A stretch of DNA of 38,708 nucleotides from a virus: IMG/VR virus record IMGVR_UViG_3300031951_000483, positions 1 through 38,708 of that record. One strand, written 5' to 3'. Positions 34,002-38,708 of this stretch are shown here, piece by piece; the first letter of the stretch is position 1, and each line of letters begins with the position of its first letter. A program made the translations under genes and the position numbers. The notes below the pieces were generated by a model, which was given only the letters and a program-made list of their open reading frames with translations, was not told the origin of the DNA and made no database searches.

Positions 34002-34355
34002 ATGTTTATACCAGCTACAAAATATATAACTGAAGGATTTGCCATATATTTAACAGCAATAAAACAAGCTGATAACATGCAAATAAAGATCACTTACTCT
34101 GATATAAATCCTTTATTAGAGTGGGTTAAATGTAATAACCCATTACTAATTTATGATGAAGAATCAATTATTACTTCTACAGAACCAAGGATAATACCTA
34201 TTAATTATAAGATAGTAAAAGGTTACTACACAGTAGATATATCCTACAAAAATGGCTTATATGTTGTTGATAATCAGACAATAACTATAGGTCTAACAAA
34301 AGGAGAGAAACAAGTACATATCAACTTTCCTCAGTCAGCATATAAATTAATATAG
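34002..34355 (+). CDS. Small baseplate-operon protein
   Basis: The 117-residue, beta-rich protein (GFAIYLTAIK, MQIKITYSDINPLLEWV, YYTVDISYKNGLYVVD, QTITIGLTKGEKQVHINFP) has no recognised motif. It lies between the large spike-like protein and the gp46/gp25-like gene, where myophages often encode small wedge or adaptor proteins. It ends 9 bases before the next start, which has its own GAGG ribosome site. Confidence 0.5.
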   Translation: MFIPATKYITEGFAIYLTAIKQADNMQIKITYSDINPLLEWVKCNNPLLIYDEESIITSTEPRIIPINYKIVKGYYTVDISYKNGLYVVDNQTITIGLTKGEKQVHINFPQSAYKLI

Positions 34356-34364
34356 AGGCAGCAA

Positions 34365-34724
34365 ATGTATGACATAAAAGGTTCTAGTGATATAGAGCTA
34401 GATATTAATGGAGATTTAATATTAGAACTAACGCCTGGCAGTTTATTTGAGAAGGGTGTTATAACTCCTAAAGGTTATATAGCAGTTGAATATAGCCCCA
34501 GTACATATATAAATGAGACATATGGAAATGCAGTATACTATAAGATTAGAGAAAATATAAACAATAGTTTATTAGCTAATATTAGCTCTGATGTAAAAGA
34601 TGCAACAAGCTTTGTAAATATACCAATTAGCAATTTAGAAGCATCTTTAGACTCTTTATCAACAATAAACTATTTAATTACCTATACAGATAATACTCAA
34701 CAAAGGATAAATATAAATGTCTAG
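34365..34724 (+). CDS. Baseplate wedge protein, gp46/gp25-like
   Basis: The 119-residue product follows the pattern of the small wedge proteins encoded just before gpJ: SDIELDINGDLILELTPG at the N-terminus, a middle YINETYGNAVYYKIRENINN that corresponds to the conserved short-repeat G/YG region, and a closing strand pair (FVNIPISNLEASL, YLITYTDN). In Mu-like phages this protein caps the inner baseplate and nucleates sheath assembly. The assignment relies on size, layout and the coupled gpJ-like gene, whose start overlaps its end by 8 bases. Confidence 0.55.
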   Translation: MYDIKGSSDIELDINGDLILELTPGSLFEKGVITPKGYIAVEYSPSTYINETYGNAVYYKIRENINNSLLANISSDVKDATSFVNIPISNLEASLDSLSTINYLITYTDNTQQRININV

Positions 34725-35778
34725 AACAGTAGAACAAATATTAGAAGATATAAAAATTCAGTTTAGAGACACACCATTAGAAACTGCAGCAAACAACACA
34801 GGTAACTTATATGTTCTTATGAGAGGCATGGCTTTAACTTGCTTTAATCAAGAACAAGTCATCCAACAAATTATAGATACAAAACTAGTATCAACAGTGT
34901 CTGGAACTCAATTGGACTTATATGCAAATAACTATGGATTAGTTAGAAGAGCAGGAACAAGTGCTTTTGGTTCAGTTATTATTAAATCATCAACACAACT
35001 AAGTATTCCCATTGGAACTTTATTACAAACTAATAATGGCTTCTTAACTTTTCAGACTACCAAGGCTGTAAATATTCCACTTAATAAAGAGATAACAGTT
35101 CCTATTGTATCAATTACTAAATCATTTGATGCAAATTTATTCTCACAAGTATCTTTAACTAGTCCTAATTTTCCTCAACTAACAATAGTTGTTGGAGAGT
35201 TTAGAAACACAGATAATCAAATTGTTGGATATCTTTCTGGTGGATCTTCTAGTGAGAGTGATGAAAATCTAAGAAGTAGACTTAGTACATATATTAATAA
35301 TAAAGGAGTAGTTACTTTACCTACTATAAAAGCAATCATTCAAAATTATGTAAGTGATGTTTACTTTGTTGAAGGAAGGCCTGCTGCTGGATATACATCA
35401 GTATATATAAATACTTCTGATCAGTTAACTATTGATTTGCTGTCAAATAAACTAGAAGAGATCAAACCACTAGGAGTACTCTTATTAATTAAACCTATTC
35501 AGTATCAGTCTATAGATTTATCAATTGATGTAATAATTGATTCATTTATATCTGATAGTATAACTACTATTTCTAATAATATTAAACAAGCAGTAAACAT
35601 TTACTTTAGTAATTTATCTATTGGTGAAACTTTAATTATTAATGAACTATCTAGTTTTATATCTTCTTATACAGGTTATAGAAACAAGATAACAAAGCCT
35701 ACAACTAATATTTCACCTCTTATAAATGAATATTTATTAAAGCCAAATGAGGTAACAATAAATGTTAAATCAAAGTAA
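34717..35778 (+). CDS. Baseplate wedge protein J (gpJ/Mu gp47/T4 gp6-like)
   Basis: The 353-residue length and the motif chain fit the baseplate J family: SGTQLDLYANNYGLVRRAGT (about 62-81), SIPIGTLLQTNNGFLTFQTT, LSGGSSSESDENLRSRLSTY (about 169-188), then a regular helix-strand domain with EEIKPLGVLLLIKPIQ and a C-terminal half made of SIDVIIDSFISDSI and IKQAVNIYF. These proteins dimerise around the hub and carry the fibre network that triggers contraction. It overlaps the preceding wedge gene by 8 bases and the following gene by 17, and AAAGGA precedes the start. Confidence 0.87.
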   Translation: MSRTVEQILEDIKIQFRDTPLETAANNTGNLYVLMRGMALTCFNQEQVIQQIIDTKLVSTVSGTQLDLYANNYGLVRRAGTSAFGSVIIKSSTQLSIPIGTLLQTNNGFLTFQTTKAVNIPLNKEITVPIVSITKSFDANLFSQVSLTSPNFPQLTIVVGEFRNTDNQIVGYLSGGSSSESDENLRSRLSTYINNKGVVTLPTIKAIIQNYVSDVYFVEGRPAAGYTSVYINTSDQLTIDLLSNKLEEIKPLGVLLLIKPIQYQSIDLSIDVIIDSFISDSITTISNNIKQAVNIYFSNLSIGETLIINELSSFISSYTGYRNKITKPTTNISPLINEYLLKPNEVTINVKSK

Positions 35779-37924
35779 TAACTATTTTAACTATGTTCTT
35801 AGTTATCTAGATCAAGGAGGAAATAACATTTGGTGGTCTGCAAATAATGTTATTTCCTCTCAAGCTACTGCTGAGCTAATAATAAATGGAAATGGTTTAG
35901 GTGCTGAATGTATTGATGTGGACTGCAATCCTATATGTTCTGAAATAATAGAAAGCGAACAACAATCCATAGAAATACTACAAAAGAAGCAGAATTTAAT
36001 ATATCCAACATTCTCTAAAAGCCCTCATCAATTATTAATTACATTAAACAACTTAGATCTCATTCAGCAACCTAATTATATAGAAGAAGGTTGTATTGGT
36101 GAAAGCTGTGTAGAGGAATATGGAATATGGACAAAAGCAATAGTAACAAATAAGAGTGTATTAATAGAGGAAGATACTTATTATTTTGTAAAAGCCAATT
36201 CAGATAGATATGGATACTCTTATATTTATAATGTAAGTTTAATTCATGAAGAAACAGGAGAGGAGATTATAATAATTAAAAATAAAGGTTTACTTGATTC
36301 TATTATAATCTGGAATCAAGGAGTTCCTGAAGGATTTAATCCTTGTATTACCATAACAAAGTTTGACATTGAACAAGTAATAACCACTTATAAATTTGTA
36401 AGTAATCCCTTGTTTTTTAGATCAGATTGGAATACAAATTTACCTTGGCAATCCTTAAATAATAATACTGAAGAAGTATTATTATCTATAGTTTATTTAT
36501 TATATACTAGCTTAGAAATTAAGAATAAAAATGAATTAGTATTATATAAACAAGAACAAGAGTTATTAATAAATGTAATAGTAAATACTATTAATAGTAT
36601 TTCTACTAGCAATTCTAATCCTTATTCCTATATAAAGAATGTAACAACCCCATATGAATTCAACAGTTTAGTTACTCATGAATTAGATGAACTAGAAGAA
36701 ATAATAATAAATCCTGCTGTATATTCAACAACAACATATAAGGAGCTGTCTAGTAATAACATTACTACTATACTAATGTTATTATGCCTAGCTAAAATAA
36801 ATAAAGATTCTTTAAGACCGAAGTTACTAGAATATATAGAATTATGTATTAACTTAAAAACTAGCACGTTAAAAGAAGATGTATTAAAACTTATAGCTTT
36901 AGTAGAGACTTATAAAATAACAAAAGATGTATATCATTTATCAATAGCTACAACGTTAATAGAAAATATAGATAAGTTATATAAAATAAAAGATGATGTT
37001 TATATTGAGTCTTTAGATAATCCTACAATAACTACAACATCAAAAGTATTTGGAGATTTATTAAGTAGTTATATTAATAACAAACCAATAAATATAAAAG
37101 AGTATGTATTAGAAGATATAACATATATAACAGATACAACTGAAGTATTGTATCTAACAAACCAGCCAACTTTAATTACATATAATTCAATCAATCTTTT
37201 AGTTTTAAAACTTATAAACTGCAATTTAAAACACAGCTTATCTATAAACAATAAGTTAATTATTGATGTGTTAAATCTTGAAACTACAAAGCAATTAAAC
37301 ACAGATATTTTAAATAGTTTATCTTTATTTAAACAAGAAGTTTTTACTAAGTTTAAGAGTTATATACCTATAGACTTTGGTTGGTTAAGTGATACAACTC
37401 CCACTCAAGATTTAATTATAAGAAGTGTTATAAAACCAATAATAGATTTATATCTTCATAGTAAATATATTCAAGACACTTATATTGAAAAGCAGGCTCT
37501 AACTAACATTTACAAAGACAGTTTAATTGCTAATACAAAAGAACTATTAGAGAAAACAATAACATTTGGCAAAAGAGTTACTAATAGTTTATGGCCTGGA
37601 AGATATAGTAATTCTATAGATTTAGAGGTTAAAGGTTTTTATGATACTGAGATACTAAGTTATATAAATAATCAAGTAAAGTCTTTAGGAATAGAAACCA
37701 ATTTAGTTAGCAGTTTAGAAATGCCAATAGTATCTAACTTTAATCTTTGTTTTGACATATCAAAATTAGAAGACTATAGATGTCAAGTAGATATAAATGG
37801 ACAATTAATACTCTTAAGTGATGGTCAATGTGATTTGGCACCTCCAGAAGAATCAATCTTACTGCAAGAAAACACCTTCCCAGTTACACAAGAAACATCA
37901 ATCAATGACTACTTTATATTATAA
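35762..37924 (+). CDS. Large baseplate/fibre-linker protein, family unknown
   Basis: The 720-residue product occupies the place after gpJ where phages encode gpI/gp48-like or fibre-connecting wedge proteins. N-terminal Cys clusters stand out: C50, C55, C59, then C111 and C116. A later group is near the C-terminus (CFDISKLEDYRCQ and GQCDL). They may form disulfides or bind metal. The middle (about 230-560) is long and helical with Asn/Ile/Leu-rich segments. About 590-620 reads FGKRVTNSLWPGRYSNSID, probably a beta-turn region. The start overlaps gpJ and has GAGG nine bases upstream. The following fibre gene begins 5 bases after the stop codon. Function is inferred from position only. Confidence 0.55.
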   Translation: MLNQSNNYFNYVLSYLDQGGNNIWWSANNVISSQATAELIINGNGLGAECIDVDCNPICSEIIESEQQSIEILQKKQNLIYPTFSKSPHQLLITLNNLDLIQQPNYIEEGCIGESCVEEYGIWTKAIVTNKSVLIEEDTYYFVKANSDRYGYSYIYNVSLIHEETGEEIIIIKNKGLLDSIIIWNQGVPEGFNPCITITKFDIEQVITTYKFVSNPLFFRSDWNTNLPWQSLNNNTEEVLLSIVYLLYTSLEIKNKNELVLYKQEQELLINVIVNTINSISTSNSNPYSYIKNVTTPYEFNSLVTHELDELEEIIINPAVYSTTTYKELSSNNITTILMLLCLAKINKDSLRPKLLEYIELCINLKTSTLKEDVLKLIALVETYKITKDVYHLSIATTLIENIDKLYKIKDDVYIESLDNPTITTTSKVFGDLLSSYINNKPINIKEYVLEDITYITDTTEVLYLTNQPTLITYNSINLLVLKLINCNLKHSLSINNKLIIDVLNLETTKQLNTDILNSLSLFKQEVFTKFKSYIPIDFGWLSDTTPTQDLIIRSVIKPIIDLYLHSKYIQDTYIEKQALTNIYKDSLIANTKELLEKTITFGKRVTNSLWPGRYSNSIDLEVKGFYDTEILSYINNQVKSLGIETNLVSSLEMPIVSNFNLCFDISKLEDYRCQVDINGQLILLSDGQCDLAPPEESILLQENTFPVTQETSINDYFIL

Positions 37925-37928
37925 ATAA

Positions 37929-38708
37929 ATGGCACAAATAACAATACCAGAGTTAGCTACAGCAAGCTCACTACCTTTAAATAGTTTATTTCCATTTGAA
38001 AATACTCTATTAAATCAAACACAAAATACAACTTTAACTACAATACTTAGTTATGTTGAACCTAAAACAAAGTTATATCTAAATAATGTTTTGAGTGGAA
38101 CTTATCCAGCTTTAAATCTTATAGCTGGAAGTAATATAACATTTACTACTTCTACTAATCCTAATTATTTTAATATTACATTAAACAGTACAATTCCTAA
38201 TCCACTTGTAGTTGCTAACGTTGGAACAGGAGCTGGCTTATATAAAAACTTTACAACCTCATATAATTTTAAGAGCCTAGAAGGTGGTCCAAATGTTAAT
38301 ATAACCTCAAACACTGACACTGTTTTAATAGATCTTATTAATCCTGGAGAAGTAAATACAGCTTCTAATCTAGGTTCAGGAGTGACAGTATTTAAACAAA
38401 AAACTGGCAGCAACTTTGAGTTTAAAACATTAGTTGCTGGTAATAATATATCATTTGATACATCAAATCCTAATCAAATAACCATTAACAGTACTGGAGG
38501 AGGTTCTTTAGCTACAGGCCAAAACATAGGAACAGGAGCAGGAAGAATATATGTAAACAATGTAGCTTCAACTCTGAGATTCAAATCTATAAAAGCTGGA
38601 GCAAATGTACTGATTAATGAATCTGCATCTGAAATAATCATAGCTTCTTTAGGCTCAGAAGCTAGTGGAGTTACTAATACAGATGGGATTGGAAGTAAGA
38701 TATTAAAT
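37929..38708 (+). CDS. Tail fibre protein with tandem repeats, C-terminus outside window
   Basis: The first 260 codons of an open frame run to the window edge. After a short N-terminal anchor (MAQITIPELATASSLPLNSL), three clear repeats occur at about residues 97-136, 147-189 and 199-240, with a weaker one at 48-87. Each has N-x-G-x-G, an aromatic, F-K-S/T-L/I, AG or GG, N-V/I-x-I and a closing I/L strand. This is the familiar fibre repeat that forms a trimeric beta shaft. The host-binding tip should be beyond the window. It is the last gene of the baseplate operon visible here. Confidence 0.83.
   Translation, partial: MAQITIPELATASSLPLNSLFPFENTLLNQTQNTTLTTILSYVEPKTKLYLNNVLSGTYPALNLIAGSNITFTTSTNPNYFNITLNSTIPNPLVVANVGTGAGLYKNFTTSYNFKSLEGGPNVNITSNTDTVLIDLINPGEVNTASNLGSGVTVFKQKTGSNFEFKTLVAGNNISFDTSNPNQITINSTGGGSLATGQNIGTGAGRIYVNNVASTLRFKSIKAGANVLINESASEIIIASLGSEASGVTNTDGIGSKILN

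Noticed and set aside
38165-38413. Minus-strand 82-residue frame
   Set aside because: It is antisense to the fibre repeats.
1-38708. Alternative genetic code (TAG or TGA reassigned, as in some large phages)
   Set aside because: Genes with recognisable families end cleanly at TAA or TAG with normal lengths, and no in-frame stops interrupt conserved domains except in the decayed endonuclease tail.
1-38708. tRNA genes, CRISPR arrays, insertion sequences
   Set aside because: No cloverleaf with GTTCRA arm, no spaced direct repeats and no transposase or terminal inverted repeats were seen. Intergenic space is small and accounted for by hairpins.

Overview
This window is an AT-rich stretch, roughly 30% G+C by eye, from the virion-structure region of a large contractile-tailed phage (myovirus). 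The identifiable core is portal, prohead protease/scaffold, major capsid protein, tail sheath, tail tube, baseplate hub, gpV-like OB-fold protein, gpJ-like wedge protein and the start of a tail fibre. The code is standard, because TAA and TAG both end genes that align well with known families. Arg is almost always AGA. Nothing in the sequence fixes the host. The murein hydrolases carried with the baseplate show only that it has peptidoglycan.

Layout. (1) Positions 1-5724, minus strand: the first 1908 codons of a giant protein with a phospholipase D (PLD) fold signature and no cysteine; its C-terminus is outside the window. (2) Positions 5867-8650, plus strand: a tail assembly chaperone with a lambda-type GGGAAAG -1 frameshift site, the portal protein and a small fibre-like protein. 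(3) Positions 8706-10858, minus strand: a SWIM zinc-finger protein, two diverged paralogues of unknown function and a Dps-like ferritin with an AU-rich hairpin over its start. (4) Positions 11018-13621, plus strand: protease/scaffold and major capsid protein, followed by a GIY-YIG homing endonuclease whose DNA-binding tail is out of frame. (5) Positions 14654-15622, minus strand: two small paralogues and a 144-residue protein that resembles the core of the neighbouring major capsid protein. (6) Positions 15783-23800, plus strand: virion, neck and connector proteins, then sheath and tube. (7) Positions 24048-38708, plus strand: a tightly packed baseplate operon. It encodes the hub, the OB-fold protein, an amidase, a muramidase-M23 fusion, several unrecognised baseplate proteins, a gp46/gp25-like and a gpJ-like wedge protein, and a truncated repeat-containing fibre.

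How it fits together. The plus-strand genes build head, neck, tail and baseplate. The amidase, GH104-type muramidase and M23 endopeptidase between them could cut all three main bond types of peptidoglycan during tail penetration. Two minus-strand islands of accessory genes interrupt the module. Each is closed by very long, perfect, U-tailed hairpins that should stop transcription from both sides. The three divergent intergenic regions share a TGCCYAC-TTTATA type motif that may be a phage promoter element.

The most unusual points are the giant PLD protein, the MCP-like mini-protein, the Dps gene with its structured leader, the frameshifting chaperone placed away from its usual site beside a tape measure gene, and the absence of any tape measure gene between tube and hub.
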